The notes below the pieces were generated by a model. It was not told where the DNA came from, did not search any database, and worked only from the letters and a program-made list of their open reading frames with translations. From Rhodopirellula sp. (GTDB lineage: Bacteria; Planctomycetota; Planctomycetia; Pirellulales; Thermoguttaceae), in assembly GCA_012728855.1 (NCBI GenBank), contig JAAYEH010000118.1:1-59002 (forward strand): a stretch of DNA of 59,002 bases, in the 5' to 3' direction. Below are positions 34,698 through 43,709 of this stretch, one piece after another. Made by a program: the position numbers and the translations under genes. How positions within the stretch are numbered: the stretch's first letter is position 1; each line of letters opens with the position of its first letter.

Positions 34698-34875
34698 TTT
34701 TCGTCGGACCCTGCTGCACGTTGATTCTTAAACCTTGCCCCATGCGAGTGGGTCGCAGTCCGATCAATAACCAATTCTTTGCACGGGTGTTCTTATACTC
34801 CACTCACTAGTGACAAAGTGGAAGCTAGAATTTGGCAAGCTAGGTAGTCTGCCGGGGGTGCCCATCGCTTTGCGT

Positions 34876-34904
34876 TTGTATACCCGGCAATCGTTCGCTA
34901 GAAT
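34876..34904 (+). promoter_or_regulatory. sigma-70-like promoter of the hpf-pts operon
   Basis: TTGTAT (34876-34881), a 17-base spacer, then TAGAAT (34899-34904), 61 bases before the GTG of hpf. Spacing is ideal and both hexamers match consensus at four or five positions. Planctomycete promoters are not well characterised, so this is a sequence-only call. Confidence 0.5.
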
Positions 34905-34965
34905 TAGCGGTTTAACGACCACGAGGAACTCAAAACCTCCGGTGCCCGTACCAAGGAGTGACTCG

Positions 34966-35328
34966 GTGCAGATCAAGATTTCAACGCGGCACGGCAATGT
35001 CAGTGAGCAAACTCGCTCAAAGATTACCGGCAAGATCGAAAAACTGACGCGTTTATTTGATCGACTGACCGAGATCGAAGTAACCATTGACCTGGAGCAC
35101 CGGGACAGCCCCGATGTCGACCTCCGCGTGTCGGCCGAGCATAAACATGATTTTGTTGCGTCGTCACGGGGGGGGGAGTTGATGGCTTCGATCGATGAAG
35201 TCTGTCATAAGCTGGAGCAGCAGTTGCGGAAATACAAAGAGAGAATCCAGACCCGGCGCCGAACCGCCACTGATCGCGAAGAGCCTGACGAGGGAGTAGC
35301 TCCCGACTCGGAACTGGATAGCGACTAG
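34966..35328 (+). CDS. hpf: ribosome hibernation promoting factor, short form
   Basis: The 120-residue product begins QIKISTRHGNVSEQTRSKIT and has the HPF/YfiA pattern: KIEKLTRLFDRLTEIEVTID, HDFVASSRGGELMASIDEVC, HKLEQQLRKYKERI. It binds the 30S decoding site in stationary phase to promote ribosome dimerisation or silencing. The C-terminal dimerisation domain of long HPF is absent; instead there is an acidic tail (REEPDEGVAPDSELDSD). GTG 34966 follows AAGGAGTGACTCG. It is the first gene of a cluster with PtsN-like, HPr and EI, similar to the hpf-ptsN pairing of Proteobacteria. Confidence 0.9.
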   Translation: MQIKISTRHGNVSEQTRSKITGKIEKLTRLFDRLTEIEVTIDLEHRDSPDVDLRVSAEHKHDFVASSRGGELMASIDEVCHKLEQQLRKYKERIQTRRRTATDREEPDEGVAPDSELDSD

Positions 35329-35409
35329 ACGCTCCCTTCAAGAAATTGGCACCGGACGCCGGGGCGGTCCCGTCGATGGGGCAGTATCCATACAGAGGAG
35401 ATCCTGTGC

Positions 35410-35886
35410 ATGAAGTTTGCCGACTTTGTTGTGCCTGAGGCGATCCGGGCCGATGTGACCGCCGACGAAAAAGAGAGCGTAATTCGTGAAATGGTCCAGG
35501 CGCTACAGAGCGCCAACGGGATCGAATCCGACGAACAGGAAAGCATTGTTAAGGCGATCCTGAAGCGGGAGGAATTGGGGAGCACCGGCATAGGAAGGGG
35601 GGTGGCAGTTCCCCACACGAAGCATCCCAGCGTCGACCGGTTGATAGGGACTGTGGCCGTCAGCAGCGACGGGGTCGACTTCGATAGCCTCGATGGCGAA
35701 AAAGTGTACCTGTTTTTTCTGCTGATTTCCCCTCCCGATCGGCCCGGAGACCATCTGCGGGCGCTGGAGAATATTTCGCGACAGCTCCGTGACGAGACGT
35801 TCTGCCGGTTTCTCAAGCAGTCGAAGACGCCGGAAGACATTCGGCAACTGCTCGACGAAGCCGACAACAACCAGTTCGGATCCTAG
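35410..35886 (+). CDS. ptsN: PTS EIIA component, PtsN-like
   Basis: The 158-residue product is an EIIA of the fructose/nitrogen type. The phosphorylated His is His69 in [14 protein letters not shown]. The N-terminal [19 protein letters not shown] and the C-terminal [19 protein letters not shown] match the family. With HPr and EI directly downstream and no EIIB/EIIC, it likely serves a regulatory phosphorelay, not sugar uptake. The start at 35410 follows GGAGATCCTGTGC. It ends 16 bases before HPr. Confidence 0.9.
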   Translation: MKFADFVVPEAIRADVTADEKESVIREMVQALQSANGIESDEQESIVKAILKREELGSTGIGRGVAVPHTKHPSVDRLIGTVAVSSDGVDFDSLDGEKVYLFFLLISPPDRPGDHLRALENISRQLRDETFCRFLKQSKTPEDIRQLLDEADNNQFGS

Positions 35887-35902
35887 TCCGGCGCGAGTGG
35901 AT

Positions 35903-36196
35903 ATGTCTCAGCCGAGATCAGCGCGTAGTGTGATGGTCGTCAATCCGGAAGGCGTTCATGCGCGCGCCGCCACTTTGATTGCCCGGACCGTTCGCCGGTT
36001 CCAGGCCAAGGTGCAAGTCGTTAAGGACCACCAGCGCGTCGATGGGACCGACGTTCTCCAGATCCTTTCGTTGGGCGCCTCCGAGGGGACCGAATTGTAC
36101 CTGGAAGCCTCCGGCAGCGATGCGGACGACGCACTCGATGCGTTGGTCGAGTTGATCCGCGGAAAGTTCGGCGAGGGCGCCGAGATCGAGAAATAA
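35903..36196 (+). CDS. HPr-like phosphocarrier protein
   Basis: The 97-residue product carries the active His19 in NPEGVHARAATLIA (usual motif GLHARPA, here HARAA). Downstream, RVDGTDVLQILSLGA aligns with the HPr regulatory loop; at the position of Ser46 there is Asp50, which cannot be phosphorylated by HPr kinase and carries a permanent negative charge. LSLGASEGTELYLEASG completes the fold. It passes phosphate from EI to the EIIA encoded upstream (inference). ATG 35903 has a modest ribosome site. EI starts 93 bases downstream. Confidence 0.88.
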   Translation: MSQPRSARSVMVVNPEGVHARAATLIARTVRRFQAKVQVVKDHQRVDGTDVLQILSLGASEGTELYLEASGSDADDALDALVELIRGKFGEGAEIEK

Positions 36197-36288
36197 CAAG
36201 AGAGACAGCCCGGTTCCGGCCGCGCGGCCTCGAGAATTCAAAGGCCGCGCTCGACCACGAACCGCGAAGAGAATCGATATACACCAAC

Positions 36289-38031
36289 GTGCAGAAGCTT
36301 CAGGGTATCGCCGTTTCGCCCGGGGTCGCCGTCGGCGAAGCGCTGGTGATGGACAACGAGGGATTTCGCATCCCGCGGCGGTTCGTTGCGCGCGATTCGG
36401 TCGAAGACGAATTGGAGCGGCTGAAGCGCGCGATGGACGCGGCGAGTGAGGAAATCACACGGAATCGGGATGCCGTTTCCAGGGAGCTGGGCGAGAAGTA
36501 TGCGGCGATCTTCGAAGCCCATCTTCAGATGCTTCAGGATTCGCGGCTCCGCAGCGAAATCGACAAACTGATCAGCCAGAACCACTACTCGCCCGAGTAC
36601 GCGGTCAGTCGCACCCTTCGCCGCTATGCGCAGGTCTTCCAGAAACTGCAGAGCCAGTATCTGGCCGAGCGCGCCAACGACATTTTCGACATTGAAAAAC
36701 GATTGCTCCGGAATCTACTCGGCCGGCGTCGCGAGGGGATCTCGCGGCTGACCTCGCCGGTGCTGATCCTGGCTCACAATCTCACCCCCAGCGAGACGGC
36801 CAACCTCGACCGCCGCTTCGTCAAGGGCTTCGTCACGGAGGTGGGCGGGCCGGGGAGCCATACGGCCATCGTCGCCGAAGGGCTCGGCATCCCGGCGGTC
36901 GTCGGCACGGGCCCCTTTCTCGCGGAAGTGTCCGGCGGCGATTTGGTGATCATCGACGGCGACAAAGGGCTGGTGATCCTTCACCCCGACGAAGAGACCG
37001 TCGCTCGTTATCGCCACGAAGCCGAAGAGATCCGTACGCTGGCGGCACGCTTGGAGACGCTGCGCGAGCTCCCCGCCGAGACCGCCGACGGCGTCCGCAT
37101 CGAATTGTACGGAAATATCGAATTTCCCTACGAGGTCGATCACTGCATCGAGCGGGGCGCGGACGGCGTGGGGCTGTATCGCACGGAATTTCTGTACCTG
37201 GGCGCCGAATCGGAGCCGGATGAAGAGGTCCATTTCGAGGCCTACTCCCGCGTGATCCAGTCGCTCGCCGACCGCCCGGTAACCATCCGCACGTTTGATC
37301 TGGGCGCCGACAAGGTTCCCCATCTGCCGACTCCCGAAGACGAACGCAATCCCTTCCTCGGCCTGCGCAGCATCCGGCTGGCTCTGCGCAACGTGCCGAT
37401 GTTCCGCACGCAACTCCGCGCGATCTTGCGAGCGAGCGCTTTGGGGCAGGTCCGCGTGATGTTCCCGCTGGTGTCGACGATCCTCGAATTCCGCCAGGCG
37501 AAGATGGTGCTGGCCGACGTGATCGAGGATCTCGAAGAGCATGGGGTGGAGTACGACCACGAGTTGCAGGTGGGCATGATGGTCGAGGTTCCCTCGGCGG
37601 TGATGATGATCGATCACTTCGTCGAGGAGGCCGACTTCCTCAGCATCGGCACCAATGATCTGGTCCAGTACACCCTGGCCGTCGACCGCAGCAACAAGGA
37701 CGTGGTCGGACTGTATAATTCCGCCGATCCGGCGGTGTTGAAGCTGATTTCGATGACGGTCCAGGCGGCGAAGAGGAAAGGGGTGCCGTTGAGCCTCTGC
37801 GGCCAGATGAGCGGCAATCCGATCTACACGATGCTGTTGGTGGGAATGGGACTGCGGCAACTGAGCGTCACCCCCAGTGCCATCCCCGAGATTAAGAAGG
37901 TCTGCCGCAGCGTGAGCATCGAAGAGTGCGAGGCGATTGCCAACCGCGCGCTATCGATGGAGAACGCGCGGGATATCAAGAACTTCCTGAGGAAGGAATT
38001 GAAGAAACACGTTCCGGAACTGGTGCCGTAG
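36289..38031 (+). CDS. ptsI: PTS enzyme I (phosphoenolpyruvate-protein phosphotransferase)
   Basis: The 580-residue product begins QKLQGIAVSPGVAVGEALVM. The phospho-His domain has His191 in GGPGSHTAIVAEGLGIPAVVG (written in parts: GGPGSHTAIVAEGLG and IPAVVG). The PEP-binding TIM barrel shows GADGVGLYRTEFLYL, FDLGADKVPHLP, GLRSIRLAL, MVEVPSAVMMIDHF, IGTNDLVQYTLAVDR and the active Cys in LSLCGQMSGNP. No N-terminal GAF domain is present, so it is EI rather than EI-Ntr by architecture. It starts at GTG 36289. It completes a PEP-EI-HPr-EIIA chain with no permease subunit in the window. Confidence 0.95.
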   Translation: MQKLQGIAVSPGVAVGEALVMDNEGFRIPRRFVARDSVEDELERLKRAMDAASEEITRNRDAVSRELGEKYAAIFEAHLQMLQDSRLRSEIDKLISQNHYSPEYAVSRTLRRYAQVFQKLQSQYLAERANDIFDIEKRLLRNLLGRRREGISRLTSPVLILAHNLTPSETANLDRRFVKGFVTEVGGPGSHTAIVAEGLGIPAVVGTGPFLAEVSGGDLVIIDGDKGLVILHPDEETVARYRHEAEEIRTLAARLETLRELPAETADGVRIELYGNIEFPYEVDHCIERGADGVGLYRTEFLYLGAESEPDEEVHFEAYSRVIQSLADRPVTIRTFDLGADKVPHLPTPEDERNPFLGLRSIRLALRNVPMFRTQLRAILRASALGQVRVMFPLVSTILEFRQAKMVLADVIEDLEEHGVEYDHELQVGMMVEVPSAVMMIDHFVEEADFLSIGTNDLVQYTLAVDRSNKDVVGLYNSADPAVLKLISMTVQAAKRKGVPLSLCGQMSGNPIYTMLLVGMGLRQLSVTPSAIPEIKKVCRSVSIEECEAIANRALSMENARDIKNFLRKELKKHVPELVP

Positions 38032-38213
38032 TGGTTGCGAACCGCGCGGCGCGGGCAAGGAACAGCAACGAAACACGCGTTGGGCCGGCGACGGTTTCGC
38101 AGGCCCGTGGATTACTGAGGGCCCGTCTCTCAGCCGGCAGTTGCCGGCGGGGCGGGTGGACACACTGAAGGATTCTCCGCCCCCATCGGCAGTGGCGGAG
38201 AAGCTCGAACCCG

Positions 38214-38840
38214 ATGGTTCGACAACGAGTACGTATTCGCTTTTGCAAACAGGGAGACCTGCGTCTGGTCGGGCACCGGGACTTGGTCCGCTCGATGGAG
38301 CGGCTTTTCCGGCGCGCCGGGCTGCGGTTGGGAATGAGCGAAGGCTTTCACCCCAAACCGCGGATGAGCTTTCCGTCGGCCCTGGCCGTCGGCATCGAGG
38401 GATTGGACGAAGTTATGGAACTGGAACTCGCTGAATCGTGTACCGCCGATGCGTTGAACGAGCGGCTTGCACGCCACGCGCTGCCGGGTCTCCGCTTCGC
38501 CTCGATCGAAGTGCTCCCTCCCGGCGAAAAAAAAGCCCGCATTCGAAGCACTTCCTATCGGATTGTTGTCCCTCCCGAACGCTGCGCCGAGACGACGTCT
38601 CGGGCTGGCGAGTTCTGGTCCACAACACAATGGGTGGTCCGGCGCGACGAGAAGCGGGCTGCTGTCGATTGCCGCTCGGACCTGGAGGAGCTAACTCTCC
38701 AGGACGGTTTGCTTTCAATGCGGCTGCGCAATCGGGAGGGCGGGGCAGGCCCCCGTGACGTCCTGGCGGCATTGGCGCTATCCGATCTGGAAGAGCAAGG
38801 GATGCATCTGACCCGAACCCACGTGGAGCTGCAGGGATGA
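38214..38840 (+). CDS. DUF2344 / TIGR03936 family protein
   Basis: The 208-residue product starts VRQRVRIRFCKQGDLRLVGH, then RDLVRSMERLFRRAGLRLGM and SEGFHPKPRMSFPSALAVGI, the signature of TIGR03936. These proteins are usually encoded beside or fused to a B12-binding-like radical SAM protein and beside RNase E/G; a role in RNA or ribosome maturation has been suggested but not shown. The radical SAM partner is not adjacent here. ATG 38214 has a weak ribosome site. RNase E/G starts 87 bases downstream. Confidence 0.88.
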   Translation: MVRQRVRIRFCKQGDLRLVGHRDLVRSMERLFRRAGLRLGMSEGFHPKPRMSFPSALAVGIEGLDEVMELELAESCTADALNERLARHALPGLRFASIEVLPPGEKKARIRSTSYRIVVPPERCAETTSRAGEFWSTTQWVVRRDEKRAAVDCRSDLEELTLQDGLLSMRLRNREGGAGPRDVLAALALSDLEEQGMHLTRTHVELQG

Positions 38841-38927
38841 ACACCATGCGTCGCCACCGGGATCGGAATCTCTCTCGCTGCGGAGGACGTGCGTGCTCGC
38901 CGACCTTGCCGGACAAGAAATGTATCC

Positions 38928-40544
38928 ATGAAACAGGAAATGTTGATCAACGTGTCGCAGCCGGAGGAATGCCGGATCGCCATTGTTGAAGAAGGCGTTC
39001 TCGAAGAGCTTTACGTCGAACGAACCGGACACGACAGCTACGTCGGAAACATCTACAAAGGAGTGGTGGTCAATCTGGAGCCGAGTATCCAGGCGGCTTT
39101 CGTCGATTTCGGCGTCGGGCGCAACGGCTTCCTGCATATCAGCGATATCGAGCCGCAGTACTTTCGCCAGGGCGGCTACGATCCCGACCGTCCCATCGAA
39201 CCCGCCGGTCGCCGCCGCAACGGCCCTCAAAGCGATGACGAGAGCGACGACCGCCCCCGTCCCCGTGCTCGCGGCGTGCGGCTTGGCGCCCGCCCCCGAA
39301 TCAAACCCCCCATTCAAGAGATCCTGCGTCGCGGCGACGAGGTCGTGGTCCAAGTCATCAAGGAGGGGATTGGCACCAAGGGGCCGACCCTCTCCACGTA
39401 CATCAGCATCCCTGGTCGCTATCTGGTACTCATGCCACCTTTAGGGAGGGTTGGTGTTTCCCGCAAGATCGAAGACGAGGACACTCGCCGTCGGCTTCGC
39501 GACATTATGCTCGAACTAAACCCACCCAAAGGATTGGGTTTCATCGTTCGCACCGCTGGCGCCGACCGCACCAGGAAGGAACTATCGCGCGACCTCGCCT
39601 ATCTGCTGCGGCTCTGGAAAGTGATCGTTCGTCGTATCAAGAAGTCAGCGGGGCCGGTGGATATCTACGAAGAGAGCGACATGATCATCCGGACCATTCG
39701 CGACATCTTCACCGCCGATATCGACACGATTTACATCGACGAACCCAATGCCTACGAGCGCGCGAGGGAGTTTCTCCAACTCGTCATGCCCCGCTATGTG
39801 AGTCGGCTTCAGTTCTACGAAGGCAAGGAACCGCTGTTCCACAAATACCACATGGACGAGGAGATCACCAAGATCCACAGTCGCACGGTACCTCTGAAGC
39901 AGGGTGGATCGATCGTCATCGACCAGACGGAGGCTCTGGTGGCCATTGACGTCAATAGTGGTAATTTTCGCGCCGACGACTCGGCGGAAGAGACCGCCTA
40001 CCAGATGAACCTTCTGGCCGCCAGGGAGATCGCTCGCCAGATCCGCCTGCGGGATCTCGGGGGAGTGATCGTCAACGACTTCATCGATATGCGCAAAGAA
40101 CGCCATCGTCGCGGCGTGGAACGCGCACTGCGAGACGCGGTCCGTCGCGATCGCGCTCGGACCAAGATTTTGCGAACCAGTCCGTTCGGGCTGATTGAAA
40201 TGACCCGTCAGAGAATTCGCCCCAGTCTGAAAAGGAGCGTATTTCACGACTGCCCGGCGTGTCACGGGACAGGGCAGATCAAGACGGCGGAGAGCATGGG
40301 CATTGAAGTGGTGCGCCTGCTGATCCTCGCCAGTCAGCGAGCGGATATTAAATCGATCTCGGTGACGGTGGCCGAAGAAGTAGCAGAATACTTGAACAAC
40401 CGGAAGCGGCGAGAGCTGAGCCGATTGGAGGACGAGGGGCAAATGACGGTGCAAATTCTTAGTGAGGAAGATGTTGCGCCAGAGCACCTCGTGGTGGTTT
40501 GCTTGGACGCGGAGAGCCGCGAGGTCAAGTTCGACTGGCGGTAG
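38928..40544 (+). CDS. ribonuclease E/G
   Basis: The 538-residue endoribonuclease processes rRNA and mRNA. The S1 domain (~30-170) is interrupted by an Arg/Asp-rich insert (~85-120, RRRNGPQSDDESDDRPRPR), common in planctomycete homologues. The catalytic core has the metal ligands Asp341 (IDVNSGNFRADDS) and Asp384 (IVNDFIDM), and the Zn-link Cys442/Cys445 (DCPACHGTGQI) that joins dimers in RNase E. No long C-terminal scaffold is present. The ATG at 38928 is preferred because MKQEMLINVSQPEE is the conserved start. L21 lies downstream; a hairpin overlaps the stop codon (40541-40587). Confidence 0.92.
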   Translation: MKQEMLINVSQPEECRIAIVEEGVLEELYVERTGHDSYVGNIYKGVVVNLEPSIQAAFVDFGVGRNGFLHISDIEPQYFRQGGYDPDRPIEPAGRRRNGPQSDDESDDRPRPRARGVRLGARPRIKPPIQEILRRGDEVVVQVIKEGIGTKGPTLSTYISIPGRYLVLMPPLGRVGVSRKIEDEDTRRRLRDIMLELNPPKGLGFIVRTAGADRTRKELSRDLAYLLRLWKVIVRRIKKSAGPVDIYEESDMIIRTIRDIFTADIDTIYIDEPNAYERAREFLQLVMPRYVSRLQFYEGKEPLFHKYHMDEEITKIHSRTVPLKQGGSIVIDQTEALVAIDVNSGNFRADDSAEETAYQMNLLAAREIARQIRLRDLGGVIVNDFIDMRKERHRRGVERALRDAVRRDRARTKILRTSPFGLIEMTRQRIRPSLKRSVFHDCPACHGTGQIKTAESMGIEVVRLLILASQRADIKSISVTVAEEVAEYLNNRKRRELSRLEDEGQMTVQILSEEDVAPEHLVVVCLDAESREVKFDWR

Positions 40545-40587
40545 CCCTTGAAGGGTCGGCCACTTCGACGGTAAACTAAAGGGCTAC
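40541..40587. promoter_or_regulatory. hairpin spanning the RNase E/G stop and the L21 leader
   Basis: GTAGCCCTT (40541-40549, containing the TAG stop) pairs with AAGGGCTAC (40579-40587) across 29 bases. A CCCTCAAAAAGG follows but no T-run. It may shape processing between the RNase and L21 messages, or control L21 translation. Function is unproven. Confidence 0.4.
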
Positions 40588-40690
40588 CCTCAAAAAGGCA
40601 AGCAGCCCGGCGGCTGAGTGTTTCTAAAGGGTTACCTGCGGCGACGACTCGATTCGGAAGAATTCTTGAGATCCATTTCACAGGACTCCC

Positions 40691-41014
40691 ATGTACGCGA
40701 TTATTGAAGACGGCGGCCGACAGTTGAAGGTCGAACAGGGCCAGGAGCTTTCGATCGACTATCGAGAAGTTCCCGCAGGACAAGAGGTTACGTTTGAACG
40801 CGTGCTGGCGTACCGCGACGGCGACGGGCTGAAGATCGGCCAGCCGACTCTTTCCGCCACGGTGACCGCGGAAGTGCTCGGCATTGCCCAGGGGCCCAAG
40901 TTGGTGGTCCAGAAGTTTCGCCGCCGCAAGACCTACCGCCGCAGGACCGGTCATCGCCAGATGTACACTCGGGTGAAAATCAATAAGATTGAACTCGGCC
41001 ATGTCGATCATTAA
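40691..41014 (+). CDS. rplU: 50S ribosomal protein L21
   Basis: The 107-residue product starts MYAIIEDGGRQLKVEQGQEL and ends with the typical basic segment KFRRRKTYRRRTGHRQMYTR, then VKINKIELGHVDH. It binds 23S rRNA with L20. Normal length. In most bacteria rpmA (L27) follows; here an FtsX-like permease gene instead begins inside the last 14 bases, in another frame. L27 must be elsewhere. Confidence 0.97.
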   Translation: MYAIIEDGGRQLKVEQGQELSIDYREVPAGQEVTFERVLAYRDGDGLKIGQPTLSATVTAEVLGIAQGPKLVVQKFRRRKTYRRRTGHRQMYTRVKINKIELGHVDH

Positions 41015-42395
41015 AGTGTTGTTGGCTGAAATCGGTTATCGAAAGGCGAATTTTGCGCTGAGCGTGCTGGCGGTCACGATTGCCGTCACGCTCTTTGTCG
41101 CCGGACCGATGCTGGTGGAAGCCTATCAGCGGGAAACCGGCGTCCAAGTGGCCAAGTCGGAATCGCTCGTTTCCGATCTACGGCGAAAAGTCGCCGAACA
41201 GGAAGCGGATATCCAGGAGGCGGAAGCAGCCACGGCGGCGGAATTGGACCAGTTGGCCGAGGAAACTCGCCGCCTGATGCGCGACATGGGCTTCAACCTG
41301 CTGATCGTCCATCGCGACACGAACATGAGCGACTTCTGGGCCGCCGATTTCACCGCCAAGGATATGCCGCAGGAGTATGTCGACCGTTTGGCGGCCGATC
41401 CTCGACTGACCTACGTGACGCACCTCGTGGCCACGCTCCAGGCCAGGATCGACTGGGAAAACCGCAAGGTGCTCCTCGTCGGTTATTTGCCCGAAGCGAC
41501 CCAGTCGCACATGCGTCACAAATCGCCGATGGGCTTCACGATCGAACCTTCGACGGTCTTTTTGGGACACGAACTCGGCGTCGACCGGAAGGAAGGCGAA
41601 ACGATCGAGGTGCTCGGAAAGCCGTATCGTATCGCGCGCATTCTTCCCGAGCAGGGGAGCAAGGAAGACATCACCATCGCCATGCGACTGGCCGACGCCC
41701 AGTCGCTTCTCGACAAGCCGGACATGATCAATCAGATTCTGGCACTCGGCTGCAACTGCGCGGGCTCGAATCTGCCGAACATCCGCCAACAGCTCGCCGA
41801 TGTCCTGCCGGAAACGCGCATTACCGAGTTCCGTTCGATCGCCCTGGCCCGTGCGGAGCAGCGCGAGTTGGTGAAAGCGAAACAGGATCAGATCATCGGA
41901 TCCATGCGAGCGAACCTTGAGGATCGTCAGAGAATCCTCGCTCAGCAGGAGCAGATCATGGCCGACCTGGCCACCAGCCGGGAGAGGATCCAGCGCATCA
42001 TGGAAACCCTGGCCGGAGTGATCACACCGATGGTCGTTCTCGCCGCCGCGATCTGGGTCGGTTTGCTGGCGATGGCCAATGTCCGCGAGCGGCAAACCGA
42101 AATCGGGCTGCTCCGCGCGATCGGCAAGAGGACGGGGGCGATTGCCGCGCTGTTTCTCGGCAAGGCCGTCTTGCTGGGATTGCTGGGCGCCGTGGCGGGC
42201 GCGGCATTGGGCACGTGGATCGGACAGTGGTTTGGCTCTCATGCTCTGCACGCGGTGACCAGCCAGCCGGCCATCCACTACGAACTGCTGCTGTCCGCTC
42301 TCTTAGGCGCCCCGTTGGTCACAATGCTGGCCAGCTATCTGCCGACCCTCTCGGCGCTCGTGCAAGATCCGGCCGTCGTCTTGCGGGAAACGTGA
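41001..42395 (+). CDS. FtsX/MacB-like ABC transporter permease
   Basis: The 464-residue product has one N-terminal helix (ALSVLAVTIAVTLFVAGPML). A large extracytosolic region follows, with a coiled coil near ~45-80 (SDLRRKVAEQEADIQEAEAA) and another near ~300-340. The three C-terminal helices carry FtsX-type sequence (MVVLAAAIWVGLLAMANVRE, RQTEIGLLRAIGKRTGAIAA, then GKAVLLGLLGAV). The layout is that of FtsX/MacB-like proteins. Its ATPase partner is not adjacent. ATG 41001 lies inside rplU (14-base overlap), suggesting translational coupling. Substrate unknown. Confidence 0.85.
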   Translation: MSIIKVLLAEIGYRKANFALSVLAVTIAVTLFVAGPMLVEAYQRETGVQVAKSESLVSDLRRKVAEQEADIQEAEAATAAELDQLAEETRRLMRDMGFNLLIVHRDTNMSDFWAADFTAKDMPQEYVDRLAADPRLTYVTHLVATLQARIDWENRKVLLVGYLPEATQSHMRHKSPMGFTIEPSTVFLGHELGVDRKEGETIEVLGKPYRIARILPEQGSKEDITIAMRLADAQSLLDKPDMINQILALGCNCAGSNLPNIRQQLADVLPETRITEFRSIALARAEQRELVKAKQDQIIGSMRANLEDRQRILAQQEQIMADLATSRERIQRIMETLAGVITPMVVLAAAIWVGLLAMANVRERQTEIGLLRAIGKRTGAIAALFLGKAVLLGLLGAVAGAALGTWIGQWFGSHALHAVTSQPAIHYELLLSALLGAPLVTMLASYLPTLSALVQDPAVVLRET

Positions 42396-42412
42396 GCAAA
42401 GCGGAAAGCCAA

Positions 42413-42426
42413 GAGTCCAGAGTCGA
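42413..42426. repeat. short dispersed repeat GAGTCCAGAGTCGA, copy 2
   Basis: This is an exact copy of 4927-4940, here intergenic, 18 bases after the permease stop. It is followed by an AACCACT string as in copy 1. Confidence 0.5.
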
Positions 42427-42480
42427 ATGTCAAGAGCCGAGTTGCTGATAACCACTCGCCAAGGTTCTTGTCAGGGCCTC

Positions 42481-43488
42481 TTATTCTCTTGCCGATGTCC
42501 GTTCGCGCCGCGCGTCGGTTCGCCGTTGCGCCTCGGCCCACAGTCGTGCCAGAATCGTGCCCGTACACATGCAGCCGAAGGTATAGATGGCCGCCGGCAG
42601 CGCGGCGCCCGGTTCGTCGGGAAACAACCGCATGGCCAGGGTAGTGCCCAATCCGGCATTCTGCATTCCGATTTCCAGGGTGAGCGCTCTTCGCATCGAT
42701 TCGGGAAGCCCCAGCGTAACGCCGCCGAAATAACCGGCCAGGTAGCCGCCAAGATTGACCGCCAGCAGGGCGCTGAACACGGGGGCCTGCACTTGGGAGA
42801 GCATTTCACGATTGGCCGCTACGACGACGGCAATGATCCACAGGATCGTGAGGTTGGCGATGATTGCTCCCATGCGGCTCGCGACGGCGCGCCATGCGGT
42901 GAATAGCCGGGACAACTGATATCCGCACACCACCGGCAGAACGACCATCCAGCATAGATCTCCGCAGACCTTCAGGGCGGGAAAATCTTCCACCATGTGC
43001 CCAACCGTAAGCCACAGCGTCCAGGGTACGACCAGCGGCGAGAGGATCGTGGCTGAGGTGGTCAGGCCGACCGAGTAGCTGACGTTGCCGCGTGCGATCA
43101 GCGTCAGGACATTGGACGCCATCGCGCCGGGAACACAGCCGACCATGATGATCCCAATCAACCACGGTCCCTCCAGCCCGAACAACTTCCCCAAACCGAA
43201 AGCCAACAACGGCATGGCAGTGTACTGGATCGCCGTGCCGGCAATCACCATCGGCCAGCGCCGCACGACCAAGCCGACTTCTTCTCTCGGCAGCAGCGAC
43301 CCGACCGCAAGCATGGTGACGGCGATCAAGATCCCGAGCCACGCGCCCCCGGCGAGAAACGGATCGGCGACGCGCGTGGGGTCAAACCATCGCGGCCAAT
43401 GATAGGCGACAAACGAGAGTGCCACCAGCCACAGAAGCAACCATCGCTCCAAGGCGGTCTGCAGAGCATTGAGCGAAAGTCGGGGCAT
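42481..43488 (-). CDS. bile acid:sodium symporter (BASS) family transporter
   Basis: The 335-residue membrane protein has about nine to ten helices. Features of the BASS fold are ILIAVTMLAVGSLLPREEVG, LIGIIMVGCVPGAMASNVLT (the crossover motif region), GNVSYSVGLTTSATILSPLV and ALTLEIGMQNAGLGTTLAMR (second crossover, E-x-G-x-Q-N). Members carry organic anions with sodium. The substrate cannot be inferred; planctomycete homologues are often bicarbonate/organic-acid annotated. It starts at ATG 43488 with a weak ribosome site. It is divergent from lpxB; the repeat cluster lies between. Confidence 0.88.
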   Translation of the reverse strand: MPRLSLNALQTALERWLLLWLVALSFVAYHWPRWFDPTRVADPFLAGGAWLGILIAVTMLAVGSLLPREEVGLVVRRWPMVIAGTAIQYTAMPLLAFGLGKLFGLEGPWLIGIIMVGCVPGAMASNVLTLIARGNVSYSVGLTTSATILSPLVVPWTLWLTVGHMVEDFPALKVCGDLCWMVVLPVVCGYQLSRLFTAWRAVASRMGAIIANLTILWIIAVVVAANREMLSQVQAPVFSALLAVNLGGYLAGYFGGVTLGLPESMRRALTLEIGMQNAGLGTTLAMRLFPDEPGAALPAAIYTFGCMCTGTILARLWAEAQRRTDARRERTSARE

Positions 43489-43572
43489 GGTTGGAACCCG
43501 TAGGAAAGGGAGGGTGAGAGCTCAAACTGCACTTCATCCGTTTGGCCCCATCTGCGATACTACCCCCCAATG

Positions 43573-43694
43573 TACGTCAGGCTTTCCGGCCTGACCAGAG
43601 TGTGTACGTCAGGCTTTCCAGTCTGGCCGGAATGCAGGGCCAGCCCGGAGACACCCTGATGGTAAAACGGCTTCAGGCTGGAAAGCCTGACGTG
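43573..43694. repeat. CAGGCTTTCC repeat, locus 2 (three arms)
   Basis: Two direct copies of TACGTCAGGCTTTCC (about 43573-43587 and 43605-43619) are followed by the inverted arm CAGGCTGGAAAGCCTGACGT at 43674-43693. This is a compound form of the element at 34640. It lies directly upstream of the lpxB ribosome site (GGGGAG at ~43696), so the promoter of lpxB must be further upstream or overlap it. Confidence 0.7.
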
Positions 43695-43709
43695 CGGGGA
43701 GTAACGAAG

